Assembly (NCBI GenBank): GCA_027922465.2
Contig: BQMF02000096.1
Coordinates: forward strand, 744,001 to 808,000
DNA from: Turritopsis dohrnii
Taxonomy: Eukaryota > Cnidaria > Hydrozoa > Anthoathecata > Oceaniidae
Length of the DNA: 64,000 nt
Direction of reading: 5' to 3'
In this document: positions 1 to 11,613 of the stretch, in pieces
Numbering within the stretch: the first letter of the stretch is position 1
Layout of the letters: each line of letters begins with the position of its first letter
The notes under the pieces: generated by a model
What the model was told of the DNA's origin: nothing
Database searches by the model: none
Seen by the model: the letters and a program-made list of their open reading frames with translations, nothing else
Made by a program: the position numbers and the translations under genes

Positions 1-1189
1 CTGCGTGTTTAACCTGTAAGAACGTAAAGCTGGAAGGTCTAACTTGTAAATGAAATTTGAAGCTTAAATAAAACCGAATAAAGTATCAAAGTTTTTGTAG
101 TTTCTCCTGCCCATATGATTTCTGTTGATAAGTATCGTATTACCGTATGTAGTTTATATGCTGTCACAAAAATCTGTCGACTTATAAGGAAAAGGATTTA
201 ATTGTTATGGAAACGCAAGGTTTTTATAACGTTTACCTTGAGATTTAGTTAAGGTGACTTCCGTTAGAAAAAATACCAGGTACTAATCAAACTATTTTAG
301 AATGCTAGTCATTTCTTCTGAAAAGCGATTATGATCTTTAGATTTTTGAGCATACAGTTCGCGCTGACCTTAAGGCCCAGGGCCTCTTGTCACTTTTAGT
401 CTCCATTACAAAAAAACGTTAGCAGGAGAATAATTAACATGAATCCAGTGTTTCACGTGTTTTCAGTAGTTCGCGCGTTCTTAATCGAATTTTCCCGCTT
501 CTGAGCTCACAAAAATATTCGATTTTTAAACCGGGGGTATAATATAAGACCAAATATCGATTTTTAATCACATTTCTTAAATGTAATATCTAGAAAAAGC
601 TTATACTTATTTCTAAATTCAGTCGGTTATCAGTTTTTGGAAATGTATAAAAACGAGATACAAAGGTCACAATTTTATAGTATCAATTTAAGGGATATAT
701 ATTTTGTTACCCTCCAGTTGTAATATTGAGTGTTTACATCATGCGAGCCGTGAGAATCTTTGATGAGTGAAAATGGCGTCGTGTTTATAGAAAGTTGGAG
801 TTGTTGTGTTGCTTATCTAAATTATTCATTTTCTCAGTCCACAAGAAAAATTAGATTGGCCAGTAAAGGGATTTTGTTTCCTTATATATCAAAGAAGGTT
901 TTAGCATAGGTTTTGAATTGTCCCCCAAAAATGACATTTTCCATATTTTTTTTGGCTCTCTGCGCCCTGACTATTAAATTAAATTTTAATTGTTCTGTTC
1001 ACGAACGCGTTATGACAACCCTCGTGAAAATCAATACATAATAATATTGACATCATTTTGAAAAAATGTTCCTTTCCAGCGATTTGGTAACAAATTTGAT
1101 TTAATTGTCTAAGTAATGCAAGAAAAGGATAAAAGATTCCGCTTCTGCGCTCTACTATACAACAATAACGTTTGAAAATATACAATATA
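1..1189. other. No gene recognised
   Basis: AT-rich sequence without a convincing exon. A stretch at about 845-985 resembles 33985-34105 (shared words such as GGCCAGTAAAG, ATTTTGTTTCCT and CCTGACTAT), so part of it is a diverged dispersed repeat. Confidence 0.4.
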
Positions 1190-1832
1190 CAGTGTGTCAC
1201 AGTATGTTTTATCCACAAACTTTCAATGCGTTTTTTTTCAAAAATTATTTTTTTTGTCAAATTTTTGCTATTTACGTACCATATGAAAGCTCTTTTTAAG
1301 CTCTTTCTGAAAATGTAAAATTTGAAGAAAAATGATAATTCTTCCGAAAGTTATTGAGGAAGATATCATGGTTTCAGATCATTAACGTGTTAAAGATCAA
1401 TTAACGCGTGTAACAATACAACAAGTTTACAAACACAATCAGATGATGAATTCAAACATAATTTCTATTGTTAGAATTTCATAAGCCTCAAATTTTATAA
1501 CCGAACAAGTTGATAAGATAAAAGTTTTGGGAATTAAGTGCGCGTACTTTCGCTTAACAAGTTCAAAAGATTTTATGATCAGAACAAAAGAAAATTGCTT
1601 TACTAAAATGTCATTAAGAAATTGTTAATTGATCTTTGAAAATTAATGATCCAAATCTGTGTGTTTTTCTTCAATAACTTTCCGAAAAATAATCATGTTC
1701 TTGAAAATTTTATATCAATCAAAAGTACTGGAAAAGGGCTTCCTCGTAATGTAAATTTCGCAACAGTTTGACAAATAATTGTTAAGAAATAGACACTGAA
1801 AGTTTGCGGATAAGTCTTTCTGAGACACCTTG
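1190..1832. mobile_element. Non-autonomous Tc1/mariner-like TIR element
   Basis: The left end begins CAGTGTGTCACAG and the right end reads CTGAGACACCTTG, each flanked by TA. The outer arms share the inverted motif TTATCC(A/G)CAAACTTTCA. A second pair of inverted blocks lies inside (about 1320-1430 against 1600-1690), so the element folds into a long imperfect hairpin. No transposase is present. TA flanks with a CAGTG start are the usual signature of Tc1/mariner; the family assignment is inference. Confidence 0.6.
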
Positions 1833-1840
1833 TACATTAG

Positions 1841-3054
1841 TTGCCCCCGCAGCAAGCGTAAGCGAGCGAGAAGGCATAGTAGTTTCACGAGATAGGCGAA
1901 TGTCAGTTTTCGATTTTGTTTTGTCATCTTCATCCTCCAACTTTTCGTGTTGACGTTACATGGTGGTATACATTTATTAGCTGACTTTACTTTTTTTTCG
2001 TTTCAAAGCATGGTACTGTTAGTGGGAGACAATGTTTTTTCGTATCTCTTTCCTAATTTATTATTATATTATACTATGTTATTTAGGAAGTTCTTACGCT
2101 AAAATTCCTTAGACATTTTTCATATTACTTTCGTGTTGGTTAAGTGAAGTGAACAACAAGGATTTTGAAGGACAGCTTGAAATCTGAAATTTTGCCAACC
2201 ATAAATTTTATTTTTGTATATATATGTTTTAGCTCTAAATATTTCATTCAATAAACTTTGTTCAACGCACTAATTTTTGGCGGATCTTGCCTTAAAAAAG
2301 ATTTTAATTGTATTTCTGTGTATGCAAGAAAGCTATATTACAAATTGTCTTTCTTCGTGTTTTTCTATTTTAACTGTCCTCCTCGCCAAACCTAATCATA
2401 CTAGTGTGTGATCATGATCAGTAAAAGCTTTTTACATTTTCTTGTTGTTTTTTTTATAAACATTGGCTACTTTTTGTTTTGAATCAAAGTTTAAAACGCA
2501 GATTTCTAATGGATTTTTTGCTTTGATTTTTTTTTAAATAGTTTGTTTTTTTTCTTTTGGCTCTTACAGAATTTCTTTAACAAATCTTGTTTTGATTATG
2601 AAATACGTATCCATGGTTTCAGTTCACACATTTCTTTTGTTTGTAGCAAATACTTTCTGATATTACTTGTTAAGCCTTTATTACACTTTTTGAAAGGTAT
2701 ATTAGCATCAATAAAAAAAAGTTATCCTAAAGAAAGTTTAACTCAATTCCAACGCAAGTGAAAAACCGTGAAAACCATCCGTCAAGGAGTTTTCAAATCT
2801 GATCTCCCATTTCGAAATGATCATCCTCACAATTCTTCTTGTTTTTATTGTGTTTAGTTTATACAATGTTATCAAAAGTTTAAATGCATATATTTGTTTC
2901 CGTGTAAAAATTTGCAAAAACATTCATCTGAATTTTTCTGAGTTTTCGGACAAAAATTTTTTTTGTTTTCGTTGTATAGCAATGTATAGCTTGCTGTGTG
3001 TACACATTGGAATGCTTGAGCGCGGGGGCATTTTTAGCTAAAGCTACATGCTAG
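1841..3054 (+). repeat. Dispersed repeat R1, copy 1
   Basis: This 1.2-kb segment matches 42189-43277 on the opposite strand over its whole length: the start TTGCCCCCGCAGC, a block around 2000-2210, a block around 2500-2640, and the end at 3000-3054. Both copies finish with ACATGCTAG followed by T, preceded by the short palindrome TAGCTAAAGCTA in this copy. A CTAG|T end after a small palindrome resembles a Helitron 3' terminus, but the 5' end does not start with TC, so the class is left open. Small ORFs inside show no recognisable protein. Confidence 0.65.
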
Positions 3055-4222
3055 TATTTACGATTGCAAATGTTTTCCTTCTGAAAAATTAAAAGCCTCA
3101 CGGGAAGTATTCGCATAGTTAATGCTGTAATACAAAACAAACATACATTACTCCGCCGACATCTTGAATAAATTCTTAACTTTTGAGATATGAATCGTGA
3201 CACTTTCAGTTAATAAATGGAGCTATATTTTGGAACTCACTTTAATTTTATTAAAACTTTCATCTTTCATCTTTTACTTCAAATCCCGCGCTTAACATTT
3301 CTTTTTCTTATATTATTACTTTTCTTGTATTATTAGAAATTCCATATTATTAAAATTTCAACATGATGTTTCCTTTTGTTTTGTACTATTATGTGTAAAA
3401 TTCAATATTTTATAGTTTTATTGAAATACATGTATGTTTCTACAGAAACATCCTTTCGATGTCAAGACAAGTGCAAATGTTTTGTCCAAATGATTGGTGG
3501 TCTCCATTTGGTGAAGTATCTGAGCAGCCACAACTTTATTTACAATCCATGCAAGGAAAATTTGTTTCACTGCGTATGAAATTAGAACAAACCAGAAATT
3601 GTTGACAGAAAAGTTCTGGTGACATTATCGGGCAAACAAATAGTAACTTCCAAAACGGAAATAGCATATCACCGAATTCCAGTAATTGGGCCTGTTTGAA
3701 AATTGGTCATAACTTACCTTGAAAAAAAAATGTCGCAAAACAAAACTTTCTAAATGTGTTTTAGTTGCACTGGGTATGTTTTATTAGAAAATCAACAAGC
3801 AAGCCAGTGCTGCATTTTTAAGGCATAACTTAATGATTTTTCTTTAGCTATACAGTTACCGTAAATGTCTTTTGTATAAAATCCTTTTTTCATGGAAAAC
3901 CTGGAAAGCCTTGTGCTGGAGGGTCTAAAGTGCTCAAGGAACAAATGACTATTTTCAGTGAGCAAGACAACACCGCAAATCCATTTGAAATTACCGATTC
4001 CGATGTTGAGAATGCTCAATATCCTGGTAACATTTTATCTGACGATGATGAAGATGATATCGATGTTGTTTCAACTAAAACTTAAAAACTAAAAAACCTA
4101 ATAAGACGAAACCTAACTTTTTGTTAAATCTTTTTTTCAGTTTTATTTTTCAGGGAAAATTATAAAAATCAAAGTTACCGTTGTCTTTAATTTGTACAAA
4201 AAATTATAAAAGTTTTATAAGC
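3055..4222. other. Repeat fragments, possible coding remnant
   Basis: Positions 3690-3745 match 34724-34775 in inverted orientation, so part is repeated. On the plus strand 3888-4085 an open stretch ends in an acidic tail (DSDVENAQYPGN..., then SDDDEDDID) before a TAA at 4083-4085. Its composition looks protein-like and could be the last exon of a decayed gene or transposase, but no family is recognised and no matching upstream exon was found. Confidence 0.25.
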
Positions 4223-4386
4223 CATAGGCGGATCTAGAGCTCAGGCAAAATTTGAGGAGGAGCGTTGTGTCATCTAGGAGAAGAATAGAAAAACGTGCCT
4301 TTTAACTAATTACAGTTAAACACTGAAAAGAAATTAATAGCATTGTACTCCTCCACTTTTTTTGCCTAACCCTGGATCCGCCTATG
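4223..4386. mobile_element. 164-bp MITE (CATAGGCGGATC family), copy 1
   Basis: Ends are CATAGGCGGATC and GATCCGCCTATG, perfect inverted repeats, flanked by the 6-bp duplication ATAAGC (4217-4222 and 4387-4392). A near-identical element lies at 38597-38750. No coding capacity. Confidence 0.75.
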
Positions 4387-4470
4387 ATAAGCGCCCAGCA
4401 TTTATTAAGCGCCCATTCAAAAAATCCAAAAATTTAATAAGCGCCTAGGGAAATGTAGGTTATGCACCAT
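4387..4470. repeat. Fragment of the 'AAGCGCCC' repeat family
   Basis: Repeated words AATAAGCGCC and TTAAGCGCCC match the arms of the MITE at 14637-15131. Only a fragment remains. Confidence 0.4.
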
Positions 4471-4650
4471 TTATTCAACAGTGTCAAGACAATTCCCCCC
4501 TGGTAGGTGGTACCCTGAAAACTGGGTTTTCCAAAAGGTCTAGTCCAGTCAGATTGTTGTTAAAAGCACAAGCGCTGACAGAAATAAGTTAAATTTAAAA
4601 GTATTAATTGTCATCAGCAAATATTCTGTGTAAACTGCACACTGAGCTTA

Positions 4651-4793
4651 AGACAAGTTAAAGCAATGTTATACGCATCTCTGTCGGTAAGTCAACTACT
4701 AGTTGCTAGTCGGCGGGCAGAAGAAGCAACCATTACGGATGGAAGCCCAAGGGCTAAAAACTCTCGGTTACTTTCTTACTTATTTACTTACAA
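4651..4793 (+). repeat. SINE, 5'-truncated copy with ACTT-type tail
   Basis: Shares CTCTGTCGGTAAGTC, CCATTACGGATGGAAGCCC and the tail TTACTTNCTTACTT with 55136-55274, and with the minus-strand copy 30073-30344, which also retains a tRNA-like head. The small ORF over it (starting at 4666) is a by-product of the repeat. Confidence 0.6.
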
Positions 4794-5060
4794 GGGAATT
4801 GCAACACATTTTATAAAATTTGTTATGGTAAAAGAGTTCTTTTCAATTATGGATTCCAATGAACAATACGCACAGCAATTGTAGTTGTTGCTATTATGTT
4901 ATGTACATTGACATTTAGACAAAGACATTGCATGAATCCTTGGCTTCAAAAATGAAGCTGCTTAGGAAATTATAACACACTTGCGCTTGAATTTGAAGCT
5001 GAAGGCTATTTAGAATATTCAAAGTTGCTAACAAAATCATCAGAAAGTTTTGAAAAGATA

Positions 5061-5110
5061 TCTATACTAATAGCCGACTCTCTGTCTGTTTGTTTGTTTG
5101 TTTGTTTTTA
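5061..5110 (+). mobile_element. Helitron 5' end fragment
   Basis: TCTATACTAATAGCCGACTC followed by a CTGT/TTTG run matches the 5' termini at 15770 and 57050. It is cut off after 50 bp by the minus-strand Helitron array that starts at 5111. Confidence 0.5.
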
Positions 5111-5686
5111 CTAGCCGCCAAGGCGGCGTCGCTCGCCGCTCATGTCTACCTGCTCTGTGTCACTGTATCAATAAACGTCAAATTTCCTTATAAACGGCTC
5201 ATACAACTTGGAAAAGATTTGAAGTCACAACATCTGGTATGCAGTCAGTGTTACATCAGTGTTACATTAACTATTTTTCAAGTTTTTCATTATGTGTTAC
5301 TTATTTATTTTTTAAAACAATCGTTGATCAGTACAACAATACACGAGAGAGAAAACTTCAACTTTTTATTAGCTTTTGTTTTAAAAAAGTTACGCACTCT
5401 AACATGGGTGCTATCAAAAAGGTCGAAATAGGTTTCTCTTCTTAAAAAGTTCACACAGGAGGAGAGAAAAAAGGCACGTGCTAAATGAATAAACAGAATA
5501 AAAGAAACGTTCGATCAAAAGCGCTTAACAAATAAAAAAAATTAAATTATTAAAAGAAAAGCAAAAAACATATTGTTTCATGACACACTATTAAATAATT
5601 TTGCTCACAACTCAATCTACCATTTTGCGTGACTTACAAACAAACAAACAAACAAACAAACGGAGAATTGGCTATTAATATATAGA
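5111..5686 (-). mobile_element. Non-autonomous Helitron, array member 1
   Basis: Read on the minus strand it starts TCTATATATTAATAGCC and ends with the hairpin GCCGCCTTGGCGGC followed directly by TAG and T, giving the CTAG|T end expected of Helitrons. There is no TIR and no target duplication. The next element begins immediately after it. The internal 3' half matches 6186-6690, 8987-9701, 56368-57049 and 62428-63087. It does not encode a Rep/helicase. The 113-residue ORF inside is not a plausible gene. Confidence 0.75.
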
Positions 5687-6185
5687 CTAGCCGCCAAGGC
5701 GGCGTCCTTCGCCGCCCATGTTCAGCATGCGTTGACTTCACGAAAATAAAATTAAGGAATTGGCAACCGAAAGTGTTTCCATGTTGTAGAGCTCGAAAAA
5801 CTGATCAAAAAAATGTATGGGATCGTTCCGCTACGATCAACCGTTACAGAGATATCATTGTTCAAAGATTTTGATGACGTCACAGACCCCTCCCCCAAAA
5901 AATTAGACCCAAATTTATCGTCACCCCTTTGCCTGTATCGCGGACCCCAAGAAACGTCAGTTATCCCTATTGGTTATCGAGATACCTTTCCCTAAACGTC
6001 GCATTCGATTAGGGTCTCAATGCAATAGTTTCACACGGACGTCGCGCACAAGAAGAAAAATAATTTATGTGTAATCTTACATTGCTGACTCCCCGATTTT
6101 TTTCGCAGCTCATATCTACCATTTTGCGTGACAGACAAACAAACCGACAGACAGACAGACAGAGAATCGGCTATTAATATATAGA
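5687..6185 (-). mobile_element. Non-autonomous Helitron, array member 2
   Basis: Abuts the preceding element with no intervening base, in the same orientation and with the same termini. The internal sequence (with GATCGTTCCGCTACGATC and ATTTTGATGACGTCAC on the plus strand) belongs to a second ~500-bp subfamily that also occurs at 15770-16276 and, in pieces, at 13263-13594, 13960-14252 and around the 16.4-28.0 kb nest. Confidence 0.75.
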
Positions 6186-6690
6186 CTAGCCGTCAAGGCG
6201 GCGTCGCTCGCCGCCTATGTGCACCTGCTCTGTATCAATGTATCAATAAATGTCAAATTTCCTTATAAACGGCTCGTACACCTGTGTTCAACCAGAAGCA
6301 GATTCGAAGTCACAACCTCTGGTAAAAGCAATCTTATATCAGTGTAACAATACACTCAAAACGTAGAGAGAGAAAACTTCAACTTTTTATTAGCTTTTGT
6401 TTTAAAAAAGTTACTCGTTCTAACATGGGTTAACATTGTTTCATGATACTCTTTTTTTACCTATCGGTTTTTAAACATTTTGATTGCTCGAAAAAAAAGT
6501 TTACCCGTCTCAGACAGTCAGGCAAGAATACATTAGGATAAACTGGCAAACATGCTGCCACGTTCTGCCACTGCTACTTTTTGTCCAAACTGTTTAATCA
6601 GTTAGTTTCTTTGTGTTTAGTTGATGTATTGTTTTCAAAGCCAACGTAGTCAACGTAGTCCTTGGAATATAAAACTAACCATAATAATAA
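6186..6690 (-). mobile_element. Helitron, array member 3, 5'-truncated
   Basis: Begins at the minus-strand 3' terminus (CTAGCCGTCAAGGCGGC on plus, one mismatch in the palindrome) directly after member 2. It matches 62428-63087 through to the segment around TTGATGTATTGTTTTC; the expected 5' TC end was not found. Confidence 0.6.
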
Positions 6691-7376
6691 ATGACTTTTT
6701 TTGGCTGATGAATTAATAGGAACAAGATTCCCAAAAATGCGACTATATATTTCCCCAAAGTTGCAAACATTTTACCAATTATTGTGTGTACATTGATAAC
6801 CATGAGAAAAATGTATCGTTAAATAATTACAGTATAACTACCATCGACCTGATACTCAGGTTGAATTTAATGCCACAAAAAACTTACTTTGAAGTTATTA
6901 TGAAATGAAATTGTTCACGGTCCAATGATAAGGTTTCTTATAAAATTTTTTGCTGAGGAGTTAAAAAGTGACTGAGAAGTTACTATGGACACGTAGCTAA
7001 AAATGAAAAGACCTAAATGCGACTAATATTTTCCCTTAAACAACTGCATATCAAAAAACTCATCAATGTGTAAGACAATTTCATCTTAATATAAGATGTA
7101 TGATCTTTTATTGTTGCAGAAGCTTGACAAGTTTCCTATTTGTAACTCAAATAAAACTATCTTACAACATCATACAATCAAATTTGTATATATACAGGTT
7201 TTTTGTACAAAAGAAGAAAAGAAAATTGTTAAACCTAGTTTTGATACCACAGTTTACTTTGGGGTAGGCATAAGCAAATAACTATCAAAAGTAATCAAAA
7301 TCTCTACTAACAAATATTACGTGTAACATTTCAAATTAGGACAGAATAGTTATTTTTTTAAAAAAGATGGCCTTAT
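6691..7376. other. No gene recognised
   Basis: AT-rich sequence; short ORFs lack any recognisable motif. Confidence 0.4.
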
Positions 7377-7793
7377 AGAGTGCGTTTACATGAGAGCCTT
7401 AGTGAACTTAAACCGGTTTGAAATTTCAATCCTCCTGTTACGAGTTTCGATATGGGTAATTATTTCACTACGGTTCCTGGTCAAACCTTTAGCGATGTTT
7501 ACATGATAACAGCCGTACTGAAATTTTACCCGTGATGATTTCAAACCTACTTAAGAAGTAGGTTTGAAATTTCGATACAGCTTGGAAAGGTGTGAAAGTT
7601 TTCACATTTCATTGTTTTATCATAAAATGTGTTAACAAGCATGTGCATGTTAATTAAATTTTGCTGACGACACATGAAATAAAAATATAGAATGTGCTAA
7701 ATTTATTCCATCGTGCATAGAAAATATTTCTACCCGTATTGAAATCTCAAACCGGTGTGAGTTAAGTATAGCTCTCGTGTAAAAACGCACTCG
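7377..7793. mobile_element. MITE-like element with imperfect inverted ends
   Basis: AGAGTGCGTTTACATGAGAG at the left is inverted at the right as CTCTCGTGTAAAAACGCACT. Shorter copies of the motif (ATTTC followed by CATGTAAAC) continue to about 7880, so the right boundary could lie further out. No coding capacity. Confidence 0.5.
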
Positions 7794-7899
7794 TATACTA
7801 GAAACAAGTAAATCTATTGTTTCGATTTTTACTCGACAAAACTCTCCAAGACCGTATCGAAATTTCTCATGTAAACAGAATAGCGACTTCAAACAGCTA

Positions 7900-8986
7900 A
7901 AAATTTCAAACTCTTAAAGTGGCAATTTATAAAACTAAATTCAAGTATATATTCAGAATAACAGAAATATTTATTTTGTGTTTATTTTGTGGTAAAAATG
8001 ACCTTCATATATAAATCCCAAATGGAAAAAAAAACTTTGGTAGTATATATATCCATAACCAAATCACTACATAGCTGAAAGTAGAAGTTCGTGCTCCGTC
8101 TTGATTTAAATTACAGACTGTCATTTGTGTTGTGTTTTGAATTACGTTCGTTGTTCGTACAGGAAAATTGACAGTACATATATTAAATTTTGCAAAATAA
8201 AATATGATATACAGTATCAAAACAGTATACGTGATCATGGAATTCATCCATAGTAAACTATGTTTCCGTTGTTGGATTAAATGACTATATAATACGTTTT
8301 AAAATATTATACGTAATAGGTTTTCTGTACTTCTTGTTGCATATACGACATCATGTTTTTACTAGCTATTTTTGTATGTACTTTTTGAAACTGGTTGAAC
8401 TGGTTGTTCTCCCCACATGAAAAGGGTTTCCTTTGCTTTATGGCTGGTACATCGTGCTTTCAGTTCAGTTGAGCTCTACATTATATATATCAGGATGTAA
8501 AATAAAAATAAATCTTCAGCCTGGCTATTGATAATGAATTTTCACCTTTGCACTGAAACCACAACTTCAATGGTTTGCTGTTCGAAGCATACTAATTACC
8601 AATCATCATATAACAATGTTATCAACAAAAACAAAACATCATTGCATTGATACATCAATTTTTTCTGGTTTTACACGTTCATTCAAAAGTTTTTACAAAG
8701 CTTTTTAAGACAACACTGAACTAAAACGATTCATTTCCATCATTTAACGTTTCATCTATTGAATCATTTTAAGAGCTAGCAGAAAAAAAACAAAAATCTT
8801 CCACTCATCTGCACTGACTGAAAAAAATGGCGTGCTGTAGACTAGCCTCTATTCTTATCTACTTTGGCGGCTAGGCGAAAATTCAATACCGAACCGCGGC
8901 TATAAAAGTGAACGGAGAAGGAGAAGAAGGAGAAGGAAACTGCCGATTTTAACATATATTTCGTCCTACGGGGAAATATATAATAA
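7900..8986. other. No gene recognised
   Basis: AT-rich. At 8844-8875 a CTAGCC...GGCGGCTAGG pair recalls the Helitron end palindrome and may be a decayed terminus. Confidence 0.3.
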
Positions 8987-9701
8987 CGTTTTGTTTTTAT
9001 TATTATTGTTAGTTTTATATTCCACGTTGACTTGACTTTGAAACCAATAATCAACTAAATACAAAGAAACTAACTGATTAAACATTTTAGACAAAAAGCA
9101 GCCATGGCAGAACGTGGTAGCATGATCGGTTTGCCAGTCTATCCTAACGTATCCTTGTCTGACTGTATGAGACAGATGAACTTTTTTTCGAGCAATCAAA
9201 ATGTTTAAAAACCGATAGGTAAAAAAACAAAATATTTTTTTGCTTTTCTTTTAATAATTTAATTTCTTTTTTTAATTGTTATGCGCTTCAGATCGAACGT
9301 TTTTTTTATTCACTTGATTCATTTAACACGTGTCTTTTTTCTCTCCTCCTGTGTGAATTTTTAAGAAGAGAAACCATTTCCTCCCTGTTTGATAGCACCT
9401 ATGTTAGAGCGCGTAACTTTTTTAAAACAGAAGCTAATAAAAAGTTGAAGTTTTCTCTCCCTACATTTTAAGTGTATTGCTGTACTGATCAACGATTGTT
9501 TTAAAAAATAAATAAGTAACAAATTTGGGTTTTTTTGTAACCATTGTTTAAACTGATATTTGATATTTGATTTCGAATCTGCCTCTGGCTGAACACAAGT
9601 TGTACGAGCCGTTTTTCAGGAAATATGAGGTTTATTGGGGTCTCCGGGGTGACACAGAGCAGGTGCACATGGGCGGCGAACGACGCCGCCTTGGCGGTTA
9701 G
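8987..9701 (+). mobile_element. Helitron 3' portion
   Basis: Matches the 3' ~700 bp of the larger Helitron subfamily (as at 56368-57049 and 62428-63087), ending GCCGCCTTGGCGG then TTAG|T, where the usual CTAG has one substitution. The 5' end was not identified. Confidence 0.6.
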
Positions 9702-10990
9702 TTAAATTTAATTAGTCCATTCATCAGAAAAGAGTGCACAGCAATATGTGATCTAATTCCAGCTAATGCTAAATTGGTTGGAACAATATCCGATTTTTAT
9801 CTACAGGGGCTAATTCACAAAAACATTTCACAACTTTATAAATTGATAGATGCTAACTTTAGCAAGGCCTTATTTACTACACTTTACTATAAATGTCACT
9901 TTATGTTCTCTTCAGACCTACAAAAAACCCCCAATGCATGATTATACGTAAGTGAGTAAAACAATAAAACTGACATAATTGAATAGAAAAATTCCATCTT
10001 CTTTTAAATCAAAACTCAAACATGTTTGAGTTATCATTTTTAATAGTTACTTGGAAATGACTGGTACATTTCATCATTTTTTGAGCGTTTCCACGATCAG
10101 TTTTAAATAATCATTTAAAAAACGTCATTTTAAAAGGTCCTTTGTAACACAGCTCGTTGCGTAATAAAGGTGATTTAAAACTTCTGAAGAATACAGTCAA
10201 ATACTTTTGAACAGAATGTCGAAAATTTTAACTTGAAAATTTGCCCTTATGAATTCACATCTTTCACAACGGCTTAATACGCTCTTGCTCACTGCTTGGT
10301 TTAATATGTTTTGGAACTATCAAAATCATTATTGGGCATTCTTTGAGCTTTCTATGTAACATATTGCAAACAAATGGAATGTGTAGCAGATGGTTAATTC
10401 TTTGTTTATGATCAAGCGATACCTTAGTTAATGTACATAATAAAATTAATTGGAGGGGGAATCTTCAAACATCGAAAAAGCAAAATAGTCTTTGATTTTG
10501 AATTTCTATGGCACATCCACTGTTGAAATTTAACATTCGAAAAACCAAAATAAAGTGTTTTGTTTTACGACGGTTACTACTGATTGTGACTCAACTCCAG
10601 AAACTGCTCACAACAAACATGATTTTTTAAAATAATACAAAGCATGTTTGGCTGAACTGTGGTGGATTTGATCATCACCACGTATACCTGGAAGGTAATT
10701 TTTAATCATTTTAACAATATATTCCGCCTGTAGTATTATTGGAAATTAGAAAAGAATACGGTTTTGTCTAGATATTGACGTTTCCACTGAAATTCGGCAA
10801 ATGTCTACTAGTCAACGTTATAAATTGCGATGCAAAATCTTCCATTTTATTTGATTTGCACTATCGAAATGAATCGAGGTATTAGTATTGATGATAAAAC
10901 TAACATTTTGTTAAACATTTCAAACTTTTTAAAAGTTCAAAAATGCATGGGGTAATATGGGGCATGATGGGTCGGTGGAGTAAGTCGACT
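9702..10990. other. No gene recognised
   Basis: Unique-looking AT-rich sequence without a convincing exon or repeat. Confidence 0.4.
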
Positions 10991-11106
10991 TGGAGTGTAG
11001 ATATAGAGCCTTAAAAACCGATAATTTTATCGGAACAAAATGGTGGGAAGTAGTGACGGTTGTTATGTTAAGAATATCGGTCTCTAAGGGTCTATCTACA
11101 CTCTAC
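10991..11106. repeat. Short inverted repeat
   Basis: GAGTGTAGATA...ACCGATA at the left is inverted at the right (TATCGGT...TATCTACACTC), arms of about 33 bp around a ~45-bp centre. It may be a tiny MITE or a structured element upstream of the peptide gene. Confidence 0.45.
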
Positions 11107-11613
11107 CTACACTTTATGACTTAATGACTCGACTTGCGACGCCGATCCATCCATACGTGAAGTACAATCACCAGCAAATCATCGAACTCACTATGTTAAT
11201 TGAAGCACATTTAGAACTACTGGGCAAATAAATTTAAGCAAACACTTGATAATTTACTGACGTTCTTTCACTTTAAGCATTTCAGTGTCCCATTTCAGAA
11301 CTAAAGATTATTTCAACAAAATTCTAGAGCGGAACATTTTGTTGAATCCTAATTCATCAGAAGATTACCAAAGCTTATTTCTATGCATCAAAAGAAATAC
11401 GAAAATTTTCTTTAACAATAGTTTTAATAATACTTTTGTATTATGAAGTAATTAAGACTAGCTTAAGACTATGTGATTAGCTGAAAATCAGTTAAAATTC
11501 TTACTTGATAGAAATAATTACTGCTATTACACTTCTAACGATATAGATTAACATAGCTGTAAAAACGATTTCAGTTCATGAAATTGTGTTGTGTTTACAT
11601 TTTCTACAAAGAA

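Noticed and set aside
4666..4884. 72-residue plus ORF
   Set aside because: It translates a truncated SINE copy; no protein motif and no conservation of frame in the other copies.
5090..5445. Overlapping ORFs in the Helitron array
   Set aside because: Non-autonomous Helitron sequence in reverse; frames are not shared by sister copies.
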